DNA from: Anthocerotibacter panamensis C109
Lineage (GTDB): Bacteria > Cyanobacteriota > Cyanobacteriia > Gloeobacterales > Anthocerotibacteraceae
Reading direction: 5' to 3'
NCBI RefSeq assembly: GCF_018389385.1
Contig: NZ_CP062698.1
Location: 3,103,501-3,167,500, forward strand
DNA: 64,000 nucleotides
The translations under genes were made by a program, and so were the position numbers. Each line of letters begins with the position of its first letter. The first letter of the stretch is position 1. Below are positions 33,174 to 41,967 of the stretch, piece after piece. Under the pieces are notes generated by a model. That model was given only the letters and a program-made list of their open reading frames with translations. It did no database searches and had not been told where the DNA came from.

Positions 33174-34361
33174 ATGATTCGTCTTGTCGGCCCAGCCCTA
33201 GATCGGTCTGTTGTAAAACAGCACAGCGTCCTTCCGTACCTGCTCCTCCTAGTGCTCATGCTCCTTGGCGGGCTACCCATAACTTCTGCGGGGGCTCAGC
33301 AGTCTCAGGATGTCCCGCCGGACCCGGTGACCCTGCCCCAAGTGACCGTGATTGGGACTGGGGGAACCATCGCCGGGGTCTCCACCCATAAGACCAGTTT
33401 CCAAGACTATCGAGCCAGCCAACTCACGATCCAGTTCCTGGTAGGGCAGTTACCGCGCCTGGAATATCTGGCCCGAGTCGATACTGTTCAGTTCGGCAAC
33501 AAGTCCTCTGGGGCCTACACCCTCCCCGAACTCTTCGACCTCTCGCTGGCAGTGGACCGAGCCTTGGCGACCGCAGACGGGGTGGTAGTGACCACGGGTA
33601 CGGACACGATGGAGGAGATTGCCTATTTCCTCGACCTGACGGTGCGCAGCCCCAAGCCCGTCGTGGTCACGGGGGCGATGCGACCCTGGACGGTGATTGG
33701 CACCGATGCCCCAGCCAATCTCTACAATGCCATCCGCCTTGCCGCCAGTGGCCGGACCCGCTCTTTCGGCACTGTCGTGATGCTCAACGATACGATCCAA
33801 CTTGCCCGAGAAGCTACCAAGACCAACAGCACCCGCCTCGACACGTTTCAGTCGCCGCAGTTGGGCCTTGTCGGCTATATCGACCAAGAGCGCATCCGTC
33901 TCTACCGCGCCCCAGCCCGCGCCCTACGTCAGAGCACTTGGCAGACACCCTTTGATCTGAGCCAGATCTCGCGTGAAAAGCTGCCCCGCGTCGAGATCGT
34001 CTACTCCTATCAAGATGCTGGAGGCGAGGCCATTGATGCCTTTGTGCAGGCCGGTGTCGCAGGAATGGTCACCGCTGGGACGGGCGGCGGCGGGATTTCA
34101 GAGGCACAGCAGCAGGCTCGTACCCGAGCGGTGGAGAAGGGCGTCATCTTTGTCGCTACTACCCGCACCGGCTCAGGGGGCAACTACAACGACGGGAAAA
34201 ACCTCCTGGCAGGCGACAACCTCAATCCCCAACACGCCCGTATCTTCTTGCTGTTGTCTCTCGCCTTTAGCCGGGAGGTCAAACAGATCCGCCAATGGTT
34301 CCAGGACTATGCCGCCCCGCAGGTAGAGCTTCCACCCCAGCTTGCAGGTTTGACGCCCTAG
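33174..34361 (+). CDS. Exported L-asparaginase (type II-like)
   Basis: From ATG 33174 the protein has 395 residues. A hydrophobic signal (LPYLLLLVLMLLGG, cleavage near AGA) points to the periplasm. Both catalytic threonine motifs are present: IGTGGTIAGV near residue 60 and VVVTTGTDTMEE near residue 135, with Lys and Asp of the second triad in VVTGAMRP and nearby. It deaminates asparagine and perhaps glutamine, releasing ammonium. The frame is open to 33015, overlapping the hydrolase gene, but that part is a different-frame shadow. It may share a transcript with the upstream gene. Confidence 0.92.
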   Translation: MIRLVGPALDRSVVKQHSVLPYLLLLVLMLLGGLPITSAGAQQSQDVPPDPVTLPQVTVIGTGGTIAGVSTHKTSFQDYRASQLTIQFLVGQLPRLEYLARVDTVQFGNKSSGAYTLPELFDLSLAVDRALATADGVVVTTGTDTMEEIAYFLDLTVRSPKPVVVTGAMRPWTVIGTDAPANLYNAIRLAASGRTRSFGTVVMLNDTIQLAREATKTNSTRLDTFQSPQLGLVGYIDQERIRLYRAPARALRQSTWQTPFDLSQISREKLPRVEIVYSYQDAGGEAIDAFVQAGVAGMVTAGTGGGGISEAQQQARTRAVEKGVIFVATTRTGSGGNYNDGKNLLAGDNLNPQHARIFLLLSLAFSREVKQIRQWFQDYAAPQVELPPQLAGLTP

Positions 34362-34448
34362 CCTCCTGAAGACCCGTGCGTAGGTTATCTTGTGAACTAT
34401 TAACTGTCTTGTGCGTCCTTCTTCCCTTACTAAAAAGGAGCTTTCACG

Positions 34449-34883
34449 ATGTTTGAGGAATTTAAAAAATTTATCGTGCGCGGCAATGTCCTGGATTTAG
34501 CCATTGGGGTCATTATCGGTGGTGCTTTTGGCAAAATTGTTGCTTCTCTAGTCGATGATATGATCATGCCACCAATCGGATTGGTGCTAGGTAAGACTGA
34601 CTTCAGCAGTCTATTTCTCAATCTATCGAGCACAGACTACAAGACGCTGGCTGAAGCTAAAGCAGCAGGTGCTCCCACGCTCAACTACGGCTTATTTATC
34701 AATACTATTATCAACTTTCTGATTGTAGCTCTGGCGATTTTCTTCTTCATTCGTACCATCAACCGCTTCCAGGCTCCAGCGCCTGCTGAACCCGTCACCA
34801 AAGAATGTCCCTACTGCCTGTCCAGTATCCCTATCAAAGCTACCCGTTGCCCCCACTGCACTTCCGATCTAAACGTTACGTAG
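34449..34883 (+). CDS. mscL: Large-conductance mechanosensitive channel MscL with C-terminal zinc ribbon
   Basis: MscL opens under membrane tension to release solutes in hypo-osmotic shock. The 144-residue protein has the N-terminal amphipathic helix [20 protein letters not shown], pore helix 1 with [12 protein letters not shown], and helix 2 [19 protein letters not shown]. The C-terminal helical bundle is replaced or extended by a zinc-ribbon-like tail with CPYC and CPHC pairs. An AAAGGAG ribosome site sits six bases before the ATG. Confidence 0.96.
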   Translation: MFEEFKKFIVRGNVLDLAIGVIIGGAFGKIVASLVDDMIMPPIGLVLGKTDFSSLFLNLSSTDYKTLAEAKAAGAPTLNYGLFINTIINFLIVALAIFFFIRTINRFQAPAPAEPVTKECPYCLSSIPIKATRCPHCTSDLNVT

Positions 34884-34957
34884 CAGTAGCTTCTAAAAAG
34901 TCCTTTGCAGCTTGTGTGCCCCTGCTAGAGTAACGAGTGTAGCTACGGGATAACATC

Positions 34958-35242
34958 ATGGTGCTCAGCGCTGAGAAAACGCCCTATAGCGTGTTGGTAG
35001 GCACTTATCGGTTCGCGCCCTTCGTCCCCATCGGCGTCACGGTCTCTGAGGAGAACGGCCATCTTTATGCTCAGGCGACGGGTTTTCCGAAAGGGCAACT
35101 CTCCCCCCAAACAGGGCTCACGTTTGCCTTTACAGCAGTGAATGCTCAGATTACCTTCGTCAGAGATGAGCATGGCAAGGTCACGCAGCTCCACCTCACC
35201 CGCGACGGCCAAAAGCTCCCCCCGGCGCGTAAGGTCTCCTAA
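34958..35242 (+). CDS. Stand-alone DUF3471-like domain protein
   Basis: A 94-residue protein made of one beta-rich domain, with YSVLVGTYRFAPFVPIGVTV, GHLYAQATGFPKGQL and ITFVRDEHGKVTQLHLTRDG. This is the pattern of DUF3471, usually found after serine beta-lactamase-type hydrolases as a lipocalin-like tail. Here it stands alone, 1.8 kb downstream of a serine hydrolase that lacks it. The dehydratase gene starts seven bases after its stop, suggesting one transcript. Confidence 0.65.
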   Translation: MVLSAEKTPYSVLVGTYRFAPFVPIGVTVSEENGHLYAQATGFPKGQLSPQTGLTFAFTAVNAQITFVRDEHGKVTQLHLTRDGQKLPPARKVS

Positions 35243-35249
35243 TAACCCG

Positions 35250-36212
35250 ATGGCGATCCCCATTACCCTCGCTGCGATCCAAAGCGCCCACAAACAGATC
35301 CGGGCTCACGTGCACTACACGCGGCTGCTCAGCAGTCGGGTTTTCGACGAAAAAGCCGGGTGTCACGTCCACTTTAAGGCTGAGCATGAGCAGAAGACCG
35401 GGAGTTTCAAAGTCCGGGGAGCCTTCAGTAAGATTGTGGGTCTGCCGCCGGAAGTCCGGGCTCGGGGGCTGCTCACCCATTCCTCGGGGAATCATGGGCA
35501 GGCGGTGGCCTATGTCGCGCAGGCTTTTGGGGTTCCGGCGGTGGTCGTGGTCCCTGAGAGCGCGGCGCAGATCAAGGTCGCGGCGATGAAAAGCTATGGA
35601 GCCGAAGTCCTCTTCTGTGGCGACTCCACCGATGCCCGCCTGGAGAAAGTAGCCCAAGTGCTGTCCACACGGGGCCTCACGCTCATCCCGCCCTACGATG
35701 ACTGGGATATTATCCAAGGACAGGGGACGGTCGGCGTGGAAATGCTCCTGCACGCCCCAGAAACGTCGGTCTTGGTCATTCCTGTGGGGGGTGGAGGTTT
35801 GTTGGCGGGGATTGCCCTTGCCGCCAAAGCGCTAAAGCCGGGGATAAAAATTTATGGCGTCGAAACGGAGACGGCAGGGGACGCTTATCAGTCGTTTTAT
35901 GCTGGGGAGCGGGTGAAGATTAGCGCCCCGGTCACGATTGCAGACGGTATCCGCACGCAAATGCTCGGGGAACGCAACTGGGAGGTGATCCGCACGCATG
36001 TAGATGGGATGCTCCTCGTCAGTGAAGCTGAAGTTCTGGAGACCCTGTATTTTCTTATCACCCGGCTTAAAGTCTGGGTCGAACCTACCGCCGCTGTCGC
36101 TGCTGCGGCCCTCTTCACACGCAAAGTTCCTGACGTAGCAGGCCAAGTTGCTACTACTATTCTCTGTGGCGGGAATGCAGATCTAGACCTGCTTGCCCGC
36201 CTTGTTCGGTAG
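35250..36212 (+). CDS. PLP-dependent threonine/serine dehydratase (or serine racemase-like)
   Basis: A fold-type II PLP enzyme of 320 residues from ATG 35250. The PLP lysine is in EQKTGSFKVRGA, the phosphate-binding loop is PVGGGGLLAG, and SSGNHGQAVAYVA is the substrate loop. It lacks an ACT-type regulatory domain, so it is the short, catabolic (TdcB) or serine-racemase-like form rather than IlvA. It would turn threonine or serine into a keto acid and ammonia. An Fe-S serine dehydratase gene follows 50 bases later. Confidence 0.88.
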   Translation: MAIPITLAAIQSAHKQIRAHVHYTRLLSSRVFDEKAGCHVHFKAEHEQKTGSFKVRGAFSKIVGLPPEVRARGLLTHSSGNHGQAVAYVAQAFGVPAVVVVPESAAQIKVAAMKSYGAEVLFCGDSTDARLEKVAQVLSTRGLTLIPPYDDWDIIQGQGTVGVEMLLHAPETSVLVIPVGGGGLLAGIALAAKALKPGIKIYGVETETAGDAYQSFYAGERVKISAPVTIADGIRTQMLGERNWEVIRTHVDGMLLVSEAEVLETLYFLITRLKVWVEPTAAVAAAALFTRKVPDVAGQVATTILCGGNADLDLLARLVR

Positions 36213-36262
36213 CGCAAGCATGCAGGGCCGCGTAAGATAGCGCCATAACAAGTCCGGCGACG

Positions 36263-37639
36263 ATGGAACCCACCCTGGGCATTACCACCTCAATCTTTGA
36301 CCTCTTTAAAGTCGGGCCGGGGCCATCAAGTTCCCACACTATCGGTCCGATGAAGGCGACATTAGATTTTTGGCATCGCCTGCACGACCTCCCGGAACCT
36401 CTTCTGGACCGGGCTTCTGCGGTTGAGATTCACCTTTTTGGGTCGCTCAGCGCCACGGGGAAAGGCCATGGCACCGACCGGGCCGTAGTCGCCGGACTCC
36501 TGGGTTGGACGCCTGAGACCTGTGACCCGAGTGCTTTTTCAGCCCTGCTCAAGCGCCCGGAGGACCGCTATAGCCTTCAGGTCCGGGGGCGGGTCATTCC
36601 TCTGAGTGCTGCGGATATCCATTTTGAGCGCGGGCAGCACCCTTTCCCTTTCAGCAACACCCTGATCCTGCGGTTGCTGGCACGAGACGGGGTGCTCTGG
36701 GAAGAGGAATATTATTCAATAGGCGGTGGCTTTATCCATCGCAAAGGCGAAGAATCTGTCTTGCTTTCGGGCGTCCTGCCTTACCCCTACACCACGATGA
36801 ACGAGCTAAAGCGGCTCCTGCACACCCATAATCGCACCCTCCCCGACGTGATCCTGGCTAATGAGATGGCCCTGACCGGGTGCTCGCGCAAGGAGATTTA
36901 TCAGCGTATCGATCGGATTTTCAGCTTTATGCACCGGGCTGTGCGCCGGGGGTTGCGGACGAAGGGGACGCTCCCTGGCTTCATCAAATTGGAGCGTAAA
37001 GCCCCATTGCTTTACCGCAAAGCGCAGGCTTGCGCCAATACCTCCGACAGCTTCCTGATTTTCCTCAATGCCTATTGTCTGGCAGCGTCCGAGGAGAATG
37101 CAGCAGGTCATGTAGTCGTGACCGCTCCGACTTCGGGCGCTTCGGGGGTCATTCCGGGGGTGAGCTATCTCTTAAAGGAGCACTACCACCACCCCAAGCA
37201 AAAATTGCGCGAGGGACTGATGGCGGCGGCAGCGGTGGGCTTTTTGGTCAAGCACAATGCGAGTATTTCAGGAGCGGAGATGGGCTGTATGGGGGAGGTA
37301 GGGACCGCAGCGGCGATGGCAGCGGCTATGCTCACCCACTGCGCCGGATACAGCATCAAGGCTGTCGAGGCGGCGGCGGAAATCGCCATCGAACATCACT
37401 TGGGCATGACCTGTGATCCCATCGGCGGCTATGTGCAGATCCCCTGCATCGAACGCAACGCCATGGGGGCGGTCAAAGCCTATAATGCCTACCTCCTCGC
37501 CTCCTCCGGGGACCAAATACTTCAAAAAATTTCTCTAGACCAAGTGATCCGAGTGATGCGGGCGACGGGTCAGGACATGTCCAAAAAATATAAAGAAACC
37601 TCGGAAGCAGGCTTAGCTTTGAGCAGTACAGAGTGTTGA
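36263..37639 (+). CDS. sdaA: L-serine ammonia-lyase, Fe-S type, single chain
   Basis: This enzyme deaminates L-serine to pyruvate with a 4Fe-4S cluster. The 458-residue protein has the N-terminal beta domain (SIFDLFKVGPGPSSSHTIGP) and the C-terminal alpha domain with VTAPTSGASGVIPGV, GAEMGCMGEVGTAAAMAAA and TCDPIGGYVQIPCIERNAMG, which hold the cluster cysteines. The length fits the E. coli SdaA type. Together with the upstream PLP enzyme this gives two unrelated routes for serine or threonine deamination in one locus. Confidence 0.95.
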   Translation: MEPTLGITTSIFDLFKVGPGPSSSHTIGPMKATLDFWHRLHDLPEPLLDRASAVEIHLFGSLSATGKGHGTDRAVVAGLLGWTPETCDPSAFSALLKRPEDRYSLQVRGRVIPLSAADIHFERGQHPFPFSNTLILRLLARDGVLWEEEYYSIGGGFIHRKGEESVLLSGVLPYPYTTMNELKRLLHTHNRTLPDVILANEMALTGCSRKEIYQRIDRIFSFMHRAVRRGLRTKGTLPGFIKLERKAPLLYRKAQACANTSDSFLIFLNAYCLAASEENAAGHVVVTAPTSGASGVIPGVSYLLKEHYHHPKQKLREGLMAAAAVGFLVKHNASISGAEMGCMGEVGTAAAMAAAMLTHCAGYSIKAVEAAAEIAIEHHLGMTCDPIGGYVQIPCIERNAMGAVKAYNAYLLASSGDQILQKISLDQVIRVMRATGQDMSKKYKETSEAGLALSSTEC

Positions 37640-37702
37640 AGTACACCCTGAAGGTGGGATAACTACTCCCAGACCATTCCCCCAAGGGCTGTAAGGTGCT
37701 TG

Positions 37703-37726
37703 TATAATCATGTGACACAACACATG
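37703..37726 (+). promoter_or_regulatory. -10 box followed by a perfect inverted repeat before the two-component genes
   Basis: TATAAT at 37703-37708 is immediately followed by CATGTG-N6-CACATG (37709-37726), a perfect 6-bp inverted repeat. It sits where transcription would start, 75 bases before the histidine kinase ATG. No good -35 box is seen 17 bases upstream, as expected of an activator-dependent promoter. Regulator identity is unknown; the adjacent response regulator is a candidate. Confidence 0.5.
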
Positions 37727-37800
37727 CACACCTTGGCTCAAAAGAACTCGCAATTAAACGCTCAAGGTCCGCTAATCTGTTAAAAGGTTGCTGTACCATC

Positions 37801-39573
37801 ATGAAGCGATTCGCTGCCCTGGTCGAACAAAGTTTTTACACAGCTATTCGCTGGTGCCTCAAGCATCAAGCACCCGCGCTATTGGTCATCCTCCTGGCAG
37901 TGGTGATCCCCATCGGGACGCTCAACGTTCTGGAATACCGCTCCATGGCGAAGTTTGAGAAGGATAGTACTGAGACTGTGCAGAACCAACTTCAGTACAT
38001 TTTGGGTCGCTTGGTTCTTGAGGTCCACGACAGTCTGCGTCAGGGCGGGGGGCTCTGGTTTCATTCGGTGGTAGACCGGGAACATGTAGAACTGCTGAAG
38101 GGTAACGCTGTTCTTCGGCAGAAGATTGTCAATACACTACAGGATGAACTCCACAAACAACTTAAGGATTTTAGTAAAGAGCTACTCGATCCCATGATAT
38201 TTGTCCTGGCTCCAAAATCTGGAGGCTCCTGGCAAGCGACCTTCCCCAAACGACCTCAGGACAAGAAATACAACGTAGCCGCCCTCAATTCCCGCGATTA
38301 TTTTATATCCCTAAAATCAGTGGAACAAGATGTAGGTTATCTCTTTTACTATGATGAGCCGAGTGCATCTTTGATCTTGCTCCATCCTATTTCTTCGCAA
38401 AAGCTTCACTCTTTTGAAGAGGAGGGGCCGCCCCGTCCGATTCAAGCCGTTATGGGTGTGATCTTTCCGAGAGAATTTTTATCTACAAAACAGAACTTTG
38501 AGAGCTTGACCCGACGGGGAAAAGTAAATCGTTTTTATACCACGCCGATGGATGATGTGATCGCTAATGCCAACTATAATTTCCGGGTCCGAGACGAGCG
38601 GGGCAATCTTATCTTCACAGACCTTGCAGCCGGTCAAGATTGGGAAAAGCTCTCGAAGCAGGGCAACTATATTACCTCTGACCTGACGATTACCCCGGAG
38701 CAGAAATTCCTCACTGGCTGGCAGTTCTCGGTCATGACCCGCAGCAATCTCCAACAGATCACCAATTTCAGTCTGGGACAGATGTATTGGGCGAGTGGTC
38801 TAGTGGCAATCGCCTTGGTACTGCTGTTGGTCATTACGCTCAGAGCAGGTCTGGTAGCAGTCAAAGTCTCGGATATGAAATCAGACATCGTCTCTGGGGT
38901 CTCCCATGACCTCAAGACCCCCCTCGCCGGGATCATTGCTTCCGCTCAACTCCTCGCTTCGGGGCGCGTCAGTGGCAAAGAAGAGACGCAGCAGTTCTCC
39001 GGTTATATCGTGACGGAGGCCCAACGGCTGACTGAAGTAGTCGAGAAAGTGCTGACCCTCGCCAAATTGGAGTCGCGCCAACTCAAAATGAAACCCGCTG
39101 CGATCACGGTCCCGGAACTGGTAGACCAAGCGATCCAATCCATCAGTCGCGCCTTCCCGGATGCCATGATCCTCAAGGGCGGGATTCCTCGGGGGGTGAT
39201 CTATGGCGACAGTCAGGCACTGACCACAGTGCTGGTCAACTTGATGGAGAATTCCATCCGCTACTCCAAAGACCGGGCATGGGTCAAGATCCAAGCGTTT
39301 TGGAGTCAGCATGGCGAGAAGCGGACCCTGCATGTGCAGGTCGAGGACCATGGCGTTGGTATCCCTGCTCACGAGCAACCCTTTATTTTTCAGAAGTTTT
39401 ACCGGGTGCGCAACGGTCTGGTGACCGATACGGACGGCACTGGGCTGGGTTTGGCTATTGCTTCACAGATCATCCGTGCCCATCATGGTCACATCCATGT
39501 CGAGAGTGAAGTGGGCGTTGGCAGCAAGTTTATCGTGAGGCTCCCCTATGAACGGCCCAATTTTGGTAGTTGA
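37801..39573 (+). CDS. Membrane sensor histidine kinase
   Basis: A 590-residue kinase. Helix 1 (about 24-45) and helix 2 (about 327-350) enclose a 280-residue sensor region outside the membrane. Then comes the dimerisation/phosphotransfer region with His369 in SGVSHDLKTPLAG. The ATP-binding domain shows the N-box LMENSIRYS, G1 DHGVGIP, F-box FQKFYR and G2 DGTGLGLAI. The sensor has no domain I recognise. The downstream response regulator overlaps it by 26 bases, so the two form a pair. Confidence 0.92.
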   Translation: MKRFAALVEQSFYTAIRWCLKHQAPALLVILLAVVIPIGTLNVLEYRSMAKFEKDSTETVQNQLQYILGRLVLEVHDSLRQGGGLWFHSVVDREHVELLKGNAVLRQKIVNTLQDELHKQLKDFSKELLDPMIFVLAPKSGGSWQATFPKRPQDKKYNVAALNSRDYFISLKSVEQDVGYLFYYDEPSASLILLHPISSQKLHSFEEEGPPRPIQAVMGVIFPREFLSTKQNFESLTRRGKVNRFYTTPMDDVIANANYNFRVRDERGNLIFTDLAAGQDWEKLSKQGNYITSDLTITPEQKFLTGWQFSVMTRSNLQQITNFSLGQMYWASGLVAIALVLLLVITLRAGLVAVKVSDMKSDIVSGVSHDLKTPLAGIIASAQLLASGRVSGKEETQQFSGYIVTEAQRLTEVVEKVLTLAKLESRQLKMKPAAITVPELVDQAIQSISRAFPDAMILKGGIPRGVIYGDSQALTTVLVNLMENSIRYSKDRAWVKIQAFWSQHGEKRTLHVQVEDHGVGIPAHEQPFIFQKFYRVRNGLVTDTDGTGLGLAIASQIIRAHHGHIHVESEVGVGSKFIVRLPYERPNFGS

Positions 39574-40231
39574 AGACGACGCCACCCTCGCCCAAGTCCT
39601 ACGCAAAACCCTGGAGTCCGAAGGCTTCACCGTCCTCTTAGCCCGCGATGGGCGAGCAGCGCTGGAGATGGGCCGTCAGCCCGACCTCCAGATGATCATC
39701 CTCGACTTGATGCTGCCGCGCATCGGCGGGCTGGAAGTCTGCCAACGCCTACGCCAGGAAAATATCACCACGCCCATCATCATGCTCACCGCCCGTGGGC
39801 TCGACACGGACAAAGTTTTTGGCCTCAGACTGGGTGCAGACGACTATCTGACCAAGCCCTTCAACATTGACGAACTACTTGCTCGCATCGAAGCGATCCG
39901 CCGCCGCTCGAGTCAATCGGAGAAAGCCCCCCGGCAGTTGTCGGTGGGTGATATTGAGATCGACTTTCAGCGCATGTCAGTCACCAAACAGGGCCGCAAC
40001 CTCGAACTCTCCTCCCGAGAATTTCAAGTCCTCGAATGTCTGGTCAAGTACGCAGGCCAAACCGTCGAGCGCGAAAAGATTTATCAGGAAGTCTGGGGCT
40101 ACGACACGGCTGTAACTAACCGCACCATCGACTTCCATATCGCCCGCCTGCGTCAGAAACTGGAGGACAACCCCCGCGAGCCCCGCTATATCCTGACCGT
40201 CCATCGCTCGGGCTATCGCTTCGTGGTTTAG
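39548..40231 (+). CDS. OmpR/PhoB-type response regulator
   Basis: A 227-residue DNA-binding regulator. The receiver domain (1-120) has acidic residues in VVEDDA, the phospho-acceptor Asp in IILDLMLPR, the Thr in MLTARG and the Lys in LTKPFNI. The winged-helix effector domain (about 130-225) has LSSREFQVLECLV and the recognition-helix region VTNRTIDFHIARLRQKLE. It is the cognate partner of the histidine kinase with which it overlaps. Confidence 0.95.
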   Translation: MNGPILVVEDDATLAQVLRKTLESEGFTVLLARDGRAALEMGRQPDLQMIILDLMLPRIGGLEVCQRLRQENITTPIIMLTARGLDTDKVFGLRLGADDYLTKPFNIDELLARIEAIRRRSSQSEKAPRQLSVGDIEIDFQRMSVTKQGRNLELSSREFQVLECLVKYAGQTVEREKIYQEVWGYDTAVTNRTIDFHIARLRQKLEDNPREPRYILTVHRSGYRFVV

Positions 40232-40292
40232 TCTCCAAGTTGTCGTAGGCTGCTGCGTGATATACTTGTACTTAAGTGTTTTTGACCTGCCC

Positions 40293-40484
40293 ATGCATAC
40301 AGTCAAGTTTGTTTGTTGGGAAGAAGATGGGGTATGGCTGGGGTATTTCCAAGACTACCCTGACTACTGGACTCAGGGAGAGACGCTGGAGAATCTTAAG
40401 GAATACCTCAAAGACCTGTATATTGACTTGAGTAGTGGGCAACTACCGGGTATTCGCAGGGTTGAAGAGTTGGTTGTCACATGA
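40293..40484 (+). CDS. hicB: HicB-like antitoxin
   Basis: A 63-residue protein with the partial RNase H-like HicB fold: VKFVCWEEDGVWLGYFQDYPDYWTQG, then TLENLKEYLKDLY. It lacks a clear DNA-binding C-terminus, as in the short HicB forms. Its stop overlaps the hicA start (ATGA). ATG 40293 is chosen; the open frame begins at 40257. HicB normally blocks the mRNA-cleaving HicA toxin. Confidence 0.85.
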   Translation: MHTVKFVCWEEDGVWLGYFQDYPDYWTQGETLENLKEYLKDLYIDLSSGQLPGIRRVEELVVT

Positions 40485-40665
40485 AGCGGGTTGATCTATT
40501 AAAGAAGATTGAGAGCTTTGGCTGTGTTCTTGTGTGCCATGGAGGGAAGCATGATTGGTATCAAAATCCTCTCACTAACATGTATCAACCTATCCCCGAC
40601 ATAAAGAGATAAAAGAAGGTTTGGCAAAACACATAATCAAAATGCTTAGCAACAACAGCCCATGA
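40481..40665 (+). pseudogene. hicA: hicA toxin gene with a frameshift in a C run
   Basis: The frame from ATG 40481 gives 43 residues with the HicA core, including the catalytic His in LVCHGGKHDWYQNP, and ends at TAA 40610-40612. Moving one base back at the CCCC run (40594-40597) restores the expected ending: RHKEIKEGLAKHIIKML up to TGA at 40663-40665. One base therefore seems to be missing. The toxin would lose its last strand and helix. It may be inactivated, phase-variable, or a sequencing error. Confidence 0.85.
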
Positions 40666-40694
40666 GTGAATAGAACACTAAAAGAGGAGACAGT

Positions 40695-40895
40695 ATGCGT
40701 TCTAGGCCTTCATGCCCGCAGCCGAATAAACTTGGCCCTAACCTTGCACTTGGACTTGGTATCGCCTCTGGCTTTGCGCTTTTGCTCGGTCTTGGTGTCG
40801 GCTCCAATATAATCTCCGGGGATGAATTCGTGCCTCTTGCATCCTTCGGACTTGCGATAACAGCATCTATCGCTGTGGCACTCACGGGCAAATAA
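40695..40895 (+). CDS. Small membrane protein, unknown function
   Basis: A 66-residue frame starting at ATG 40695 behind a strong ribosome site (AGAGGAG, six bases away). It has two hydrophobic segments: ALGLGIASGFALLLGLGVG (about 18-36) and PLASFGLAITASIAVAL (about 47-63), joined by a short polar loop. The first 14 residues include Cys and Pro. No family is recognised. The ribosome site and membrane pattern support a real gene. Confidence 0.6.
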   Translation: MRSRPSCPQPNKLGPNLALGLGIASGFALLLGLGVGSNIISGDEFVPLASFGLAITASIAVALTGK

Positions 40896-40993
40896 TTTGC
40901 TGGAGCGGTGGCGCGGTCCTGTGTGAGAGCAAATAAGAGGAGGGTAAGCAAGCGCTCACCCCCTCTCGGGAATAAATATCCCTGGACCTGTCG

Positions 40994-41638
40994 TTACGCG
41001 CCCAGACGAATATTTGTAAACTCAATCGCTGTATATTTCTTCTGGCCCATTTCCGTGCCGCTCACGATCTGTTTAGTCATGAGGTAGTGGCCGTCGAAGG
41101 GGGTGTAGAAGTCCTGGAAGCGGACCTGCCGGACTACTTGACCGTCTTTAGGATTGGTGAAGACCGCGTTGTAGTCGGTGGAGATATAGCCGTTACCTGT
41201 GTCGAGTTTTTCTAAATGGTTGATGGTGAAAGCGACCCGACCCATCACCCTGGAGACCATAACCACCTGCTGGTCGCGCACCTTGTAGTGAGAGCCCATG
41301 GCGTCGCCGCCAACCAGAATCGCCTGCGCCCCGGTGCTATCCGGTTCCCCATCAAAAGCAAAGGTGTGATTGCCGTGAGACTCTTCAAAATAGGAACGCT
41401 TGCGGTGGACTACCACATCCTTGAGTTGGTTACGCAGCCATTCCTGGGCTTTGGGGTCTTCCGTTTGGACTTCCACCTGCAACCCGGCAGTAATCGTCAC
41501 CTGCCCCGTGTGGGTTACCCCGTCCAACTCCAGCGTGAAGCCTGCACTATAGCCCGGAAACGAACTATCCCAGGTGTACCGATTTTCGTAGGCAGCCTTA
41601 AAAAGGTCACGGGCGTCAGTGGCTACAGTTTGCGTCAT
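40994..41638 (-). CDS. DUF3386 family protein
   Basis: A 214-residue soluble protein typical of cyanobacteria. It begins with DARDLFKAAYENRYTWD and has the regular beta-strand pattern GYSAGFTLELDGVTHTGQVTI, KAQEWLRNQLKDVVVHR and ISTDYNAVFTNPKDGQVVR. No catalytic motif or signal peptide is seen. Function unknown; recognised from memory as DUF3386. It is divergent from uppP with a 0.33-kb gap. Confidence 0.85.
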   Translation of the reverse strand: MTQTVATDARDLFKAAYENRYTWDSSFPGYSAGFTLELDGVTHTGQVTITAGLQVEVQTEDPKAQEWLRNQLKDVVVHRKRSYFEESHGNHTFAFDGEPDSTGAQAILVGGDAMGSHYKVRDQQVVMVSRVMGRVAFTINHLEKLDTGNGYISTDYNAVFTNPKDGQVVRQVRFQDFYTPFDGHYLMTKQIVSGTEMGQKKYTAIEFTNIRLGA

Positions 41639-41967
41639 GGCGGTTTTGTTTCTCTGGCTACAGTTGATCAGTGTATCAGAAGGACTAAGAGGGGAGCTAT
41701 AGCCGGGAGTGGGCGGTGAACCTGAGCGGATTCCCGATAGCGGAGGGGTTTTGAGAAGTTTCCGAACCGGCTAGGCTATGGTATCAAAAGTTGCGCTGCG
41801 GTCAATTGGACTATAGAGCAAGTCAAGATTGCGCAGGAACAGCGAACATCAGCCGCCCACGACAAGCCACACACGTTAGCTGCTCCCTTCAGGGCACTCA
41901 GCGGATAGATTTTAGGGCGAGAGTCTGCCAATATAGTCACGGCACAGGGGTCAACCGGAGCAGGGGC
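41639..41967. other. Gap between the DUF3386 gene and uppP
   Basis: The 329 bases hold the divergent promoters of two genes. The open frame that precedes uppP from 41791 has no family features and is not called. No clear promoter pair, repeat or hairpin stands out. Confidence 0.5.
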
